Shown piece after piece: positions 15,999-24,321 of a DNA stretch of 64,000 bases. The DNA comes from Palsa-504 sp963822765 (lineage in GTDB: Bacteria; Actinomycetota; Actinomycetes; Streptosporangiales; Streptosporangiaceae): NCBI GenBank assembly GCA_963822765.1, contig CAWGJL010000048.1, positions 248,001 through 312,000 on the forward strand. Reading direction: 5' to 3'. The position numbers were made by a program, and so were the translations under genes. Under the pieces are notes generated by a model that saw nothing but the letters and a program-made list of their open reading frames with translations, was not told the DNA's origin and did not search any database. How positions within the stretch are numbered: the first letter of the stretch is position 1; each line of letters starts with the position of its first letter.

Positions 15999-17318
15999 TT
16001 ACGCGGCCGGGCCGCTCGTCAGGGTCAGGTTGGTGGTTTGGGACTGGCCGGACGTGTCGGTCCAGCTGACCGAGATCGAGTCGCCGGGGTGGTACTTGAC
16101 CAGGCCGTGCGCGACGTCCTCGGCCGAGGTGACCGACTGGCCGGCGATCGCGGTGATCGTGTCGCCCTGGGTCAGGCCGGCGTTGGCGGCGGGGGAGCCG
16201 GAGACGGTTCCGGCGATGGTCACGCCCGACGTGCCGCTCTGGCCGTTCTGCCCGCCGAATCCGCCGAACCCGCCCGAGTTACTGCTCGAGCCCCCGATCT
16301 CCAGCCCGAGGAAGGCGGTGGCACCGATGTGCACGTCAGCCGAGGTGGTGCCCGCCTCGATCTGCTTGGCGATGGACAGCGCGTCGTTGATCGGGATCGA
16401 GTAGGCCTGGGTGGCGGTCGAGGACTGCCCCTGGAGCTGGTAGTTCGAGGAGGCGGCGGTGTCCATCCCGATCACCTGCCCGTAGGAGTTGACCAGCGGG
16501 CCGCCCGAGTCGCCGGGCTGGATGGGCGCGTTGGTCTCGATCAGCCCGGTGAGCTGCTCGCTGACGGCGGACAGCTCGTCCGACGCGGTGATCGACTGGT
16601 TCAGCGCGGTTACCGTGCCGGTCGCGACCGCCGGGGTGCCGCCCTTACCCTCGGCGTTGCCCAGCGCGGTCACGCTGTCCCCGGTCTGCACCGACGACGC
16701 GTCGCCCAGGCTCGCGGTGGTCAGCCCGGACGCGTTCTGGAGCTGGATGACCGCCACGTCGTGACTGGCGTCGTAACCCACGATCGTGGCCGTGTAGGTC
16801 TTCCCGTTGCCGATGTCGATGACCTTGACCGAGGTGGCGCCCTCGATGACGTGGTTGTTGGTCAGCACCTCGCCATTGGAGGTCAGCACGATGCCGGTGC
16901 CCTCCGACGTCGCCCCCTGGTACCCGTCGGTGGAAATCACGTCGACCAGCGCCGGGTCCACCCGGGAGGCGATCTGGCCGGCCGTCAGCACGGTCTTGGA
17001 CGTGGCCGTGGCGGCCCCCACCGCGGTGTGGTCCATGCTGCCGATCAACCCGCCCAACGCGGCCCCGGCGGCGAGTGCCACCGCGCCGGTCGCGATCAGC
17101 CCGCGCTTGTGGCTGCGCCGCGGGGGCATCGGCGGCTCGCTGCCGTAACCAGGACCGCCCGCGTACCAAGATCCGCCCGGGTAGCCGGGGGCCGCCGGGT
17201 AGCCCTGCGGCGCGGGGTAGCCGTAGGGGTAGCCCTGTCCGTGTCCCGCAGCCGAGCCTTGTCCGCCCTTGCTCTCGCCGGCCTGTCCTGAGTTGTCTGG
17301 GTCAAACGTCTGGCTCAT
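15999..17318 (-). CDS. HtrA/DegP-like S1C serine protease with PDZ domain, membrane-anchored
   Basis: 439 residues. The first 70 residues are a cytoplasmic Gly/Pro/Tyr-rich head (GYPYGYPAPQGYPAAPGYPGG). One membrane helix spans about 74-94. The trypsin-like domain has His156 (TNNHVIEG), Asp187 (ASHDVAV) and Ser271 (IQPGDSGGP), so it is probably active outside the membrane. A C-terminal PDZ domain (about 340-430) contains GSPAANAGLTQGDTITAIAG. The layout matches actinobacterial HtrA-type quality-control proteases. It forms a single transcription unit closed by the terminator at 15943-15979. Confidence 0.9.
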   Translation of the reverse strand: MSQTFDPDNSGQAGESKGGQGSAAGHGQGYPYGYPAPQGYPAAPGYPGGSWYAGGPGYGSEPPMPPRRSHKRGLIATGAVALAAGAALGGLIGSMDHTAVGAATATSKTVLTAGQIASRVDPALVDVISTDGYQGATSEGTGIVLTSNGEVLTNNHVIEGATSVKVIDIGNGKTYTATIVGYDASHDVAVIQLQNASGLTTASLGDASSVQTGDSVTALGNAEGKGGTPAVATGTVTALNQSITASDELSAVSEQLTGLIETNAPIQPGDSGGPLVNSYGQVIGMDTAASSNYQLQGQSSTATQAYSIPINDALSIAKQIEAGTTSADVHIGATAFLGLEIGGSSSNSGGFGGFGGQNGQSGTSGVTIAGTVSGSPAANAGLTQGDTITAIAGQSVTSAEDVAHGLVKYHPGDSISVSWTDTSGQSQTTNLTLTSGPAA

Positions 17319-17445
17319 GGTTCCCGTCCCTCAATTCGCGAGCCGTCTCCTTAACTACACCTAGATATTCGCCCGCGGACCTTGAGCCCAGCCAAGGACA
17401 ACCCCCCGCAATGCTCCAAGTTTCCTGAAGGTCCTCTGAATCCGT

Positions 17446-17921
17446 TCAGGTTGAGGGGTACTCGGAAACGGGGACCAGTTCCCGTTCGGCGCCCTCGTCC
17501 TCGGCGATCAGCCACTCGCGCACGGCCATCGCCACCAGCGCCGGGACCAGGTCCCGGGACCGCCGGGCCAGCCACGTGGTGCCCTTGGTCGCCATCCACC
17601 AGATCTCCGCCATCTTTGAGGGCGGCGGCGTGGACGGCTCCGGGTCGGGCTGGGGACCGACCGGATAGCCCGCGGCGGCCAGCAGGGCGTGGAACTGGCA
17701 GGCGACGAAGCGGTGTCCCCGCTCGTTCGGGTGCAGCCGGTCCACGCTCCAGTACCGCCGCTCGTAGATGGCCGGGTCGCGGGCCGCGTCCAGATGCAGT
17801 GGATGACCGGCTGGTGCAGGCTGGCGGCCAGCAGCGCGGCCCAGCCGCGCCAGCCGCCCTCGGGGGCCGGGTCGCCCATCCCCACGGTGATGGAGTCGCC
17901 CAGTGCGACGAAGGTCGTCAT
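17446..17921 (-). pseudogene. GDSL/SGNH hydrolase with internal deletion and frameshift
   Basis: The N-terminus is intact: MTTFVALGDSITVGMGDPAPEGGWRGWAALLAASL, containing block I with the catalytic Ser. After HQPVIH the frame is lost. The continuing sequence in another frame is HLDAARDPAIYERRYWSVDRLHPNERGHRFVACQFHALLA, containing block V with Asp and His. Blocks II and III (the Gly and the GxND) are missing, so roughly 100 residues are deleted near 17800. The gene overlaps the preceding glycosyltransferase by ATGA, as in intact actinobacterial homologues of this gene trio. It cannot make an active SGNH enzyme as written. Confidence 0.75.
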
Positions 17922-19111
17922 GCCGGCCTCCCTTTGCTGGTCACGGTGGCTCTCGCGCCGGTCCCGCCCGCCGTCAAGGATTTGTGGATGGCGAGGAAGG
18001 CGTGCACGGCCGCGGGCCAGCCGAAGCGTTCGGCCCGGGCCCGGGCCCGGGCCCGGCGGGCCGCCTCCGGCCAGGACAGCACGGTGGTGACCCCGGCGGA
18101 CAGGTCCTCCCCGGCCACGGCCGCCCCGGCGTCGCCCACCACCTCGGGCAGCGCGGACTCCGCGCTCACCACCACCGGCGTCCCGCAGGCCAGCGCCTCG
18201 AGCCCGGCCAGCCCGAAGGTCTCCGCCGGCCCCGGGGCGATGGCCACGTCGGCGCTGGCCAGCAGCGCGGCCAGGTCGGTGCGGTCGGGCAGGAAGCCGG
18301 CGAACGTGACCGGCAGCCGGTCGCGCCTCGCGCGCCGCTCCAGGCGCTGGCGCAGCGGGCCGTCGCCGGCCACCACGAGCCGGGCGGGCAGGCCGTTGGC
18401 GCGCAAGGTGGCGAGCGTGTTCAGCGACCGCTGCGGCTTCTTCTCCGGGGACAGCCGCCCGGCGTGCACGAGCAGCGTCTCGCCCGGCGCGGCGTAGGCG
18501 TCCCGGACCCGCGTGCCCCGCTGGTCAGGACGGGGCGCGGCGAACGTGGCCAGGTCGACGCCGAGCGGGGCGCGCTCCAGGTTGGCGGCGCCGATCCCCT
18601 CGAACTCCGCGGCCGCCCAGGCGGTGGTGCAGATCACCCGCTGGTAGGCGCGGGCCGTCCGCCGGTTGACCGAGGCGACCAGGGCCAGCGCGGGACCCCA
18701 CCGGGACAGTGCGGGCAGGTCCAGCCCGGGTACCGCCAGCCGGATCAGCGCGGTCAGGCTCTCGTGCGAGATCATCACGGCCGGCACGCCGTGCTCGCCC
18801 GCCCACCGTCCGGTCCAGCGCAGCGTGGTCCGGTCCGATACCTCCAGCGTGTCCGGCCGCAATTCGCCGAGCAGAGCCGCGACCCGCCGTTTGCGCAGCA
18901 GCGCCCGGTACCCGCCGGTGAACGGCAGCCGCGGCCCGCTCAGCGTGATCACCCGGCCCTGCGGAGTCTGCTCGTCGCTATCGCCCTCGCCGGGGATGAT
19001 CAGCACCGGGTCGTGGCCCGCGGCCAGGTAGCCCGCACCGAGTTCGCGCAGCGACGTGCGGAGCCCCCCGGAGTGCGGGGCGACATAGTTCGCCACCCGC
19101 ACGATCCTCAT
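17918..19111 (-). CDS. Family 4 glycosyltransferase (GT-B)
   Basis: 397 residues. GT-B fold: N-terminal MRIVRVANYVAPHSGGLRTSLRELGAGYLAAGHDP, donor domain HAGRLSPEKKPQRSLNTL, and the EX7E motif in APGPAETFGLAGLEALACGTPVVVS. The first domain GG loop (SGGLRTSL) is typical of retaining mannosyl- or glucosyl-transferases. It overlaps the upstream glycosyltransferase and the downstream GDSL gene by four bases each, forming a coupled three-gene operon. The donor is likely GDP- or UDP-sugar; the acceptor is unknown, perhaps an envelope lipid. Confidence 0.87.
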   Translation of the reverse strand: MRIVRVANYVAPHSGGLRTSLRELGAGYLAAGHDPVLIIPGEGDSDEQTPQGRVITLSGPRLPFTGGYRALLRKRRVAALLGELRPDTLEVSDRTTLRWTGRWAGEHGVPAVMISHESLTALIRLAVPGLDLPALSRWGPALALVASVNRRTARAYQRVICTTAWAAAEFEGIGAANLERAPLGVDLATFAAPRPDQRGTRVRDAYAAPGETLLVHAGRLSPEKKPQRSLNTLATLRANGLPARLVVAGDGPLRQRLERRARRDRLPVTFAGFLPDRTDLAALLASADVAIAPGPAETFGLAGLEALACGTPVVVSAESALPEVVGDAGAAVAGEDLSAGVTTVLSWPEAARRARARARAERFGWPAAVHAFLAIHKSLTAGGTGARATVTSKGRPA

Positions 19112-20277
19112 ATCGTGACCTTGTTTCCGCGCTTCTGGGCCGGGCGCTTCCGGCCCAGGACCGCGGCGTAGTGGCCGATCAGCTCCTCGGTCAGCGCGGG
19201 CCAGCTGCGGGTGAGCACCTTCTGCCGTCCGGCCGCGCCGAACGCCGCCCGGGTCCCCGGGTCCGCGGCCAGCCGCGCGACCGCGGCCGCGAAGGCGTCC
19301 GCGTCGCCGGGCGGCACCAGGTACCCGGTCACACCGTCCTGCACCAGGTCCAGCGGCCCGCCCGCGGCCGGCGCCACCACCGGGAGCCCGCTCGCGGCGG
19401 CCTCTTGCAGCGTCTGCCCGAACGTCTCGTAAGGACCGCTGTGCACGAACATGTCCAGGCTGGCGTAGATGGCCGCCAGTTCGTCACCGCGGCGCTCGCC
19501 CAGGAACACCGCGCCGGGCATCTGCTGGCGCAGCGCGGCCTCGGTCGGCCCGGCGCCCACGATGACCAGCCGCACCCCGGGCAGAGCGGTGATCCCGGCC
19601 AGCAGCTCGACGTGCTTTTCCGGGGCCAGCCGCCCCACATAGCCGGCGATCAGCTCACCGCCCGGCGCCAGGCGGGCCCGGATCTGGGCGCTGCGCCGGG
19701 CCGGGTCGAACCGGGCCGTATCCACCCCGCGGCCCCACCGCCACACGTTGGCGATCCCGCGGCCGAGCAGGCCGGTCGCGGTGACCGTGGACGGGGCCAG
19801 CGTTCGCGTGGCCCGGTTGTGGATGCCGCGCAGCCACCGCCACGCGACCGCCTCGCCGGGCCGGCCGAGCCGGTACGCGTGGGCGTAGGACGGCAGGTCG
19901 GTCTGGAACACGGCCACCATGGGCAGGCCCAGCCGCTTGGCCACCGCGGCGCCGTGCGCGCCGAGCACCACCGGGCTGGCCAGGTGAACGACCTCCGTCC
20001 GGTGCCTGATGAGCGCGTTACGCAGCCGCCGGCTCGGCAACCCGAGCCGGAAACTCGGATAGCCGGGCAGCGGCACGGCCGGGACGCGCACGACGGGGTA
20101 GGGAAACCGTCCGGGATCGGCGTCCTCACGCCGCGACCGCGTGGCCCGCGGCGGCCTCGGCGCGATGACAAGTGGCTGGTGGCCGTGGGCGGCCAGGAGT
20201 TCGGCCACCCGCACCACGCAGTGCGCGACGCCGTTGACGTCGGGCGGGAACGATTCGGTGATGATCGCAACCCTCAT
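19108..20277 (-). CDS. GDP-mannose-dependent alpha-mannosyltransferase-like GT4 (MgtA type)
   Basis: 389 residues. MRVAIITESFPPDVNGVAHCVVRVAELLAAHGH, SFRLGLPSRRLRNAL, HLASPVVLGAHGAAVAKRLGLPMVAVFQTDLPSYAHAY and WGRGVDTARFDP are typical of actinobacterial MgtA/PimB-like transferases. EX7E occurs in SGPYETFGQTLQEAAASGLPVVAP. The true start is ATG 20277, where similarity begins; the longer open frame runs antisense through the amidase. First gene of a three-gene operon with ATGA overlaps. It likely adds mannose to a glycolipid precursor. Confidence 0.88.
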   Translation of the reverse strand: MRVAIITESFPPDVNGVAHCVVRVAELLAAHGHQPLVIAPRPPRATRSRREDADPGRFPYPVVRVPAVPLPGYPSFRLGLPSRRLRNALIRHRTEVVHLASPVVLGAHGAAVAKRLGLPMVAVFQTDLPSYAHAYRLGRPGEAVAWRWLRGIHNRATRTLAPSTVTATGLLGRGIANVWRWGRGVDTARFDPARRSAQIRARLAPGGELIAGYVGRLAPEKHVELLAGITALPGVRLVIVGAGPTEAALRQQMPGAVFLGERRGDELAAIYASLDMFVHSGPYETFGQTLQEAAASGLPVVAPAAGGPLDLVQDGVTGYLVPPGDADAFAAAVARLAADPGTRAAFGAAGRQKVLTRSWPALTEELIGHYAAVLGRKRPAQKRGNKVTI

Positions 20278-20373
20278 GCTCACAAGGTGCGATACAAGGG
20301 GATCGAAGTGCCGCAGCCGCCGTGACTTCCAGGCGAAGAGTCCGTGACTTCTTAGCTTTGCCACAATGACGCT

Positions 20374-21522
20374 ATGACCCACAACGTCAGCAGTCCCACC
20401 TGGATCGTGCGGCTGGACGGCATCGGACCCGCAACGCCGGGCGTGCGGCTCGCGGTCAAGGACTGCATCGACGTCGCGGGCCTGCCGACCACCGTCGGCT
20501 GCCCGGTGATCGCCGAGCGGGCCCGGCCCGCCAGCCGGGACGCGGCCGTGGTGGCCGCGGCCCGCCGGTCCGGGGCCCAGATCCTGGGCAAGACCAACCT
20601 GGCCGAGCTGTGCTGGTCCGCGGCCGGCACCAACGCCTGGTCCGGGACGCCGGTCAACCCGGCCGATCCGCGGCGTCTGCCCGGCGGCTCGTCGAGCGGC
20701 TCGGCGGTTGCGGTCGCCGCCGGCGAGGCGGACGTGGGCCTGGGCACCGACACCGGCGGTTCGGTCCGGATCCCCGCTGCCTGCTGCGGCATCGCGGGCC
20801 TGAAGACGACCTGGGGCCGGGTGCCGGTCGAGGGCGTCTACCCGCTGGCGCGGTCCTTTGACACGGTCGGCCCGCTCGGCGCCGACGTGGCCGCGGTCGA
20901 GCGGGGCATGGCCCTGATCGAACCGGGCTTCGCGGCCGCATCCGGCGAGCTCGCCGTGGCCCGGGTGCGACCGGAAACCGACCCGCCGGTCGACCCGGCC
21001 GTCGAGGCCGCCATCGACGCCGCGCTGGCCGCCGCGGGCATCGTGACCACCGACGTCGCCGGCCTGGACTTCGCCGCCGCCAACGCCGCGGCCAGCCTGC
21101 TCATCGATGTCGAGGCCTACCAGGTCAACGCGTACCTGATGCCCGACCTGGCCCGGCTCAGCTCGTACAACCAGCGCAACCTGCCCGCGGCGGCCGCGAT
21201 GACCGCCGGCCAGGAGGCCGCCGCCAACCAGGTCCGGGCCGGCGTCCGCGACTGGTTCGCCGGCCTGCAGGCCCGGCACCCGATCCTGGCCCTGCCCACG
21301 CTGGTCGGCGCTCCGCCGCTGATCGGCGAGCAGGGGCAGCGCATGCCGCTCACCCTGCTGACCATGCCCGTCAACCTGGCCGGCCTGCCCGCGCTGGCCC
21401 TGCCGGTCCCCGGCGGGCCGGCCGGCCTGCCCGCGTCCCTGCAGCTGGTCGGCCCGCCACGCAGTGAGGAGCAGCTGCTGGCCCTCGGCCGCGTCATCGA
21501 GGCCGCGGTCGCGGCCCGATGA
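20374..21522 (+). CDS. Amidase (amidase signature family)
   Basis: 382 residues. Catalytic Lys is in LAVKDCID. The Gly/Ser-rich signature is PGGSSSGSAVAVAAG, giving the cis-Ser, and GLGTDTGGSVRIPAACCGIAGLKTT gives the nucleophile Ser. At 382 residues it is shorter than GatA (about 480) and fits indoleacetamide-hydrolase-like or general amidases. It is divergent from the mannosyltransferase operon, with about 96 bases between. The end overlaps the convergent NYN-like gene by 29 bases. Substrate unknown. Confidence 0.88.
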   Translation: MTHNVSSPTWIVRLDGIGPATPGVRLAVKDCIDVAGLPTTVGCPVIAERARPASRDAAVVAAARRSGAQILGKTNLAELCWSAAGTNAWSGTPVNPADPRRLPGGSSSGSAVAVAAGEADVGLGTDTGGSVRIPAACCGIAGLKTTWGRVPVEGVYPLARSFDTVGPLGADVAAVERGMALIEPGFAAASGELAVARVRPETDPPVDPAVEAAIDAALAAAGIVTTDVAGLDFAAANAAASLLIDVEAYQVNAYLMPDLARLSSYNQRNLPAAAAMTAGQEAAANQVRAGVRDWFAGLQARHPILALPTLVGAPPLIGEQGQRMPLTLLTMPVNLAGLPALALPVPGGPAGLPASLQLVGPPRSEEQLLALGRVIEAAVAAR

Positions 21523-22162
21523 AGGTCACCGCGCAGGCCGTGGTGTAGAGGTCGTGTGCCACCAGGCGGCCGGGGACAAGCAGCCAGGTCGGGACGCCCA
21601 GCAGGCGTAGCCGCCGGACGGACCTGGCGAAGATGTGGTCCTGGGCGACGAGGATCACCAGCTCGGCCGGGCCGTACGGCCGCTTGCGTGCCGACCGGTG
21701 CGAGGCCTGGTGCAGGTCGGTCAGGTGATCGAGTTCCTCAAGCAGCGCCCGGTCCGCGCCGTCCAGGCCGCGGCGGACCAGCCAGGTGTTCCCGCCGGAG
21801 GCGGTCATGACGTCCAGGTGACGGGTCGCGGTGGCGCTCGACGCCGCGCACACGACCCTCGCCTGCGGGTCGATGGCCCTGGTGGTGGCCTGCACGGCGT
21901 CCAGGCACGCCCGCATCTCCTGGTTGGAGGCCCGGTCCCGGGGCGTGCCGTCCGCCAGGCCGTGGGAGACGGCATCGGCGTCGGTGAGCTGGAGCACCCG
22001 CGGCCGGGCGGGAAGCCCGGCCGGCAGCTCCGGCGGGTACGGCAGGGGTATCGGCTGGGCCAGCACGCCGGCCGGGACGCTGAGCGGTCGCGTCGCCGGG
22101 AACGGTCCGTCGTGTCCGCGACGGCCGGGGCCGGCTGGCCCCGGCCCGTGCTGGCTAGCCAT
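21494..22162 (-). CDS. Hypothetical protein with NYN/PIN-like features
   Basis: 222 residues. After a Pro-rich head, the segment RPRVLQLTDADAVSHGLADG to TACAVTFI alternates strands and helices. Acidic residues sit near strand ends: LTDADAV, RRGLDGADRALLEEL and VILVAQDHIFARSVRRLRLLGVPTWLLV. This resembles NYN-domain (PIN-like) RNases, where spaced Asp residues bind metal, but similarity is weak and I would not assign a reaction. It is the second gene after a small membrane protein (TAATG, one-base overlap). Confidence 0.55.
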   Translation of the reverse strand: MASQHGPGPAGPGRRGHDGPFPATRPLSVPAGVLAQPIPLPYPPELPAGLPARPRVLQLTDADAVSHGLADGTPRDRASNQEMRACLDAVQATTRAIDPQARVVCAASSATATRHLDVMTASGGNTWLVRRGLDGADRALLEELDHLTDLHQASHRSARKRPYGPAELVILVAQDHIFARSVRRLRLLGVPTWLLVPGRLVAHDLYTTACAVTFIGPRPRPR

Positions 22163-22419
22163 TACGCGGCCTGGTCGTAGGAGTCGTCGTCGTAGTTCGA
22201 GTCGTCGTCATCGTTAGGGACGACCCGGAGGTAGTAGCCCCGGGAGCCGGCGCCGTTGAGGCGCCGGACCCCGCGGTCCATCCGGTTGTCGGACTGCCTG
22301 GTCAGGCTTCCCCGGCGCTCTTCGCGGTGGATGCCCAGGCAGATCACGATGAGGACGCCGATCACGATCCCTGCGATCACGAGTGCTGCTGCTGCGGTCA
22401 GGTAGGTTCCGGCCATCAT
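22162..22419 (-). CDS. Small single-pass membrane protein
   Basis: 85 residues. One N-terminal membrane helix (YLTAAAALVIAGIVIGVLIVICLGI), then a basic cytoplasmic stretch (HREERRGSLTRQSDNRMDRGVRR) and an acidic tail (DDDDSNYDDDSYDQ). Start ATG 22419 or 22416, with AGAGGG just upstream. The stop overlaps the ATG of the NYN-like gene, so the two are probably coupled. Function unknown. Confidence 0.65.
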   Translation of the reverse strand: MMAGTYLTAAAALVIAGIVIGVLIVICLGIHREERRGSLTRQSDNRMDRGVRRLNGAGSRGYYLRVVPNDDDDSNYDDDSYDQAA

Positions 22420-22446
22420 GTCCCTCTTCTCCCCAGCGATCCGCTG

Positions 22447-22629
22447 TCACTGGGTACACGCCCCCGAGCCCCCGATGATTAGCCCCGTGCAACCCAGGTG
22501 CGGCAGGTGCTCGACGCAATCGCCGTGATGGGCCCGGCGTGTCTGAGAGGACCGGCCGGGGCCACGGGCGGAACGATGCAAGCTCTCATACTCACCGTCG
22601 TCTGCCACGAGGGACGCCCGCCCGCTCAT
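22447..22629 (-). CDS. Small Cys-containing hypothetical protein
   Basis: 60 residues starting MSGRASLVADDGEYESLHRSARG and ending HHGDCVEHLPHLGCTGLIIGGSGACTQ. It begins 11 bases after the VOC gene stop, with GAGGAAAG upstream of the ATG, consistent with a real downstream operon gene. Three Cys in the last 25 residues and a compact C-terminal motif suggest a peptide or small metal-binding protein. I do not recognise the family. Confidence 0.4.
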   Translation of the reverse strand: MSGRASLVADDGEYESLHRSARGPGRSSQTRRAHHGDCVEHLPHLGCTGLIIGGSGACTQ

Positions 22630-22640
22630 GTCATCTTTCC

Positions 22641-23009
22641 TCAGCCGCGGTCGTGGAGGGTCACCTGGTAGCCGTCGGGGTCGGCGAACGTGAAAGTGCG
22701 GCCGAACGGCCCGTCGACGGGGGCTGAGACGATTGTGGTGCCGGCGGCGGCGAGGGCGTCGTGGATGTCCTGCGCGTCGGGGGCGTGCAGCCACAGCGCC
22801 ATTCCCTGGCCCGGCTGCGCGATCGCGTCCAGGTCGGTGCCCGCGACGACGTCGCGGACGGCGAACGCGATCGGCTTGGTGTCGAACACGACGGCGTGCG
22901 GCGGTCCCGCGGCGGAGCGCTTCAGCCCCAGGTACCGCTCGTAGAAAGCGGCGGAGCGCTCCAGGTCGCGTACCTGCAGTGAAATGAAGTCGGGTCCGGT
23001 GACGGCCAC
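22641..23009 (-). CDS. VOC-family (glyoxalase/bleomycin-resistance fold) protein
   Basis: 122 residues with two beta-alpha-beta3 halves: FISLQVRDLERSAAFYERYLGLKRS and MALWLHAPDAQDIHDALAAAGTTIVSAPVDGPFGRTFTFADPDGYQVTLHD. The terminal FxxPDGYxxxL is the usual metal-ligand end. GTG 23009 is chosen because AGGAGG lies eight bases upstream; an in-frame extension to 23054 runs through the operator. It is divergent from marR with two operators between, so its expression is probably controlled by that regulator. Substrate unknown. Confidence 0.87.
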   Translation of the reverse strand: MAVTGPDFISLQVRDLERSAAFYERYLGLKRSAAGPPHAVVFDTKPIAFAVRDVVAGTDLDAIAQPGQGMALWLHAPDAQDIHDALAAAGTTIVSAPVDGPFGRTFTFADPDGYQVTLHDRG

Positions 23010-23030
23010 GATTCGTGCCTCCTCATAGTA

Positions 23031-23074
23031 TGTCAGTTTTCTGACACACAGCAATGTATGTCAGACTACTGACA
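23031..23074. promoter_or_regulatory. Two TGTCAG-N4-CTGACA operators in the VOC/marR divergon
   Basis: Perfect inverted repeats at 23031-23046 (spacer TTTT) and 23059-23074 (spacer ACTA), with centres 28 bases apart. The second reaches the first base of the marR ATG and would block its translation start or promoter; the first lies 22 bases from the VOC start. MarR proteins bind such palindromes as dimers, so autorepression plus control of the VOC gene is the natural reading. Confidence 0.75.
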
Positions 23075-23535
23075 TGAGTCAAGGCGAGCCCGGAGTCGTG
23101 CTGGACACATCGCTGGGGTACATGCTGAAGGCGGCCGCGAGCGCCCTGCACTCTGCCCTGGAGGCCGTGCTGCGGCCGCTCGGCATGACGATCACCCACT
23201 ACGCCTGCCTGGAGCTGCTCGCCCAGCGACCGGGCCTGTCCAACTCCGAGCTGGCCCGCGGCGCCTTCGTCACCCGGCAGTCGATGAATGTTCTCCTGCA
23301 GGCCCTCGAACGCCAGGGACTCGTCGTCCGCCCAGCACAGGCACCCGTCGGCCGGGCCCTGCCGACCGAGCTGACCGCCCGCGGGCGCCGCCAGCTCAAG
23401 GTGGCCAGTGCCGCGGTTCGCGGCGTCGAGCAAGACATGCTCGCCAATCTGGATGTCAGCGAACAAGATCAGATGCGGTACCTGCTCACCGCGTGCATCG
23501 CCGCACTGACCCAACCGCCCGCACCGGCGACGTGA
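23074..23535 (+). CDS. MarR-family transcriptional regulator
   Basis: 153 residues. Winged HTH: MTITHYACLELLAQRPGLSNSELARGAFVTRQSMNVLLQALERQGLVVRPAQAPVGRALPTELTARGRRQL, flanked by dimerisation helices. The ATG at 23074 overlaps the right operator and lacks a Shine-Dalgarno sequence, so the mRNA may be leaderless. Divergent to the VOC gene, which is its likely target, as in many MarR-detoxification pairs. Confidence 0.88.
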   Translation: MSQGEPGVVLDTSLGYMLKAAASALHSALEAVLRPLGMTITHYACLELLAQRPGLSNSELARGAFVTRQSMNVLLQALERQGLVVRPAQAPVGRALPTELTARGRRQLKVASAAVRGVEQDMLANLDVSEQDQMRYLLTACIAALTQPPAPAT

Positions 23536-23557
23536 CTCCTGCGGCCCGAACCGAGCC

Positions 23558-24241
23558 CTACCTGGGCGGCTCGTGCCAGACGACGTGGTCGGCATCTTGC
23601 TCGTCCAGTCGCTGACGGCGCGGCGGCAGCGGCGCGTCGCTGAACCCGAGGGCGAGCACGCCCGCCAGATCGCCGGCGATGCCGAGCGCGGCGCGGATCT
23701 CGTCCTCGGCGATGACCACGTCGCCCATGAACGCGACCCGGACGCCGAGCGCCTCGGCGGCCAGCCACATGTTCTCGATCGCGGCCCCGATGCCGATCAT
23801 CTCCAGGCCGAAGCCCACCAGCGATCCGGCCAGCGCCGGGCGGGTCGCGGCGATCAGCCCGGCGCGGCCGTCGCTGAACAGGCCGCGGTTCTCGATGAAG
23901 ATCGCCGCCGCCACCTCCCGCAGCACCTGCGCCGACTCACGCACGGTGGAGACGTAGGCCAGCCGCGGCCGCCCCGTGGCCGGATCGTGCGGCACGTACT
24001 CATCCACGCCCTTGGCCTTCTCAACCGCGTCGGCCAGCACGCCGAGCGTCGCGCGGTCGGTGACGACGTGCATCCGCCACGGCTGCGCGTTCTTGGACGA
24101 CGGGGCGGCCAGGCCGCACCGAACGATCTCCCGCAGAACCGCGCCGGGGATAGGCTGGCCGTCGAACCCTTCCCTGATGCTGCGCCGAGCGAGCATCGCG
24201 GCGATGACCTCGTCGTGGAGCGGAGGGTCCGGCTGCGGCAT
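23558..24241 (-). CDS. Nitroreductase-family flavoprotein
   Basis: 227 residues. MLARRSIREGFDGQPIPGAVLREIVRCGLAAPSSKNAQPWRMHVV holds the FMN-binding RRSxR and APSSxNxQPW motifs. GFGLEMIGIGAAIENMWLAAEALGV is the core helix, and GVLALGFSDAPLPPRRQRLDE closes the domain. ATG 24241 is chosen because GGAAGGGGG precedes it; an upstream in-frame start at 24295 would add 18 residues without family similarity. Probably an NAD(P)H-dependent reductase of nitro or enone compounds. Confidence 0.87.
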   Translation of the reverse strand: MPQPDPPLHDEVIAAMLARRSIREGFDGQPIPGAVLREIVRCGLAAPSSKNAQPWRMHVVTDRATLGVLADAVEKAKGVDEYVPHDPATGRPRLAYVSTVRESAQVLREVAAAIFIENRGLFSDGRAGLIAATRPALAGSLVGFGLEMIGIGAAIENMWLAAEALGVRVAFMGDVVIAEDEIRAALGIAGDLAGVLALGFSDAPLPPRRQRLDEQDADHVVWHEPPR

Positions 24242-24321
24242 GGGTCCCCCTTCCCAGCGCTGCCGTAGACAAGGTGCAGTGCAGTGATTTTCCATAGTAG
24301 TAACCGAGCACGTTCGGACCG

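Noticed and set aside
20278..21279. Long N-terminal extension of the mannosyltransferase frame (open to 21279)
   Set aside because: It lies antisense to the amidase; GT4 similarity begins exactly at MRVAIITESFPP at 20277.
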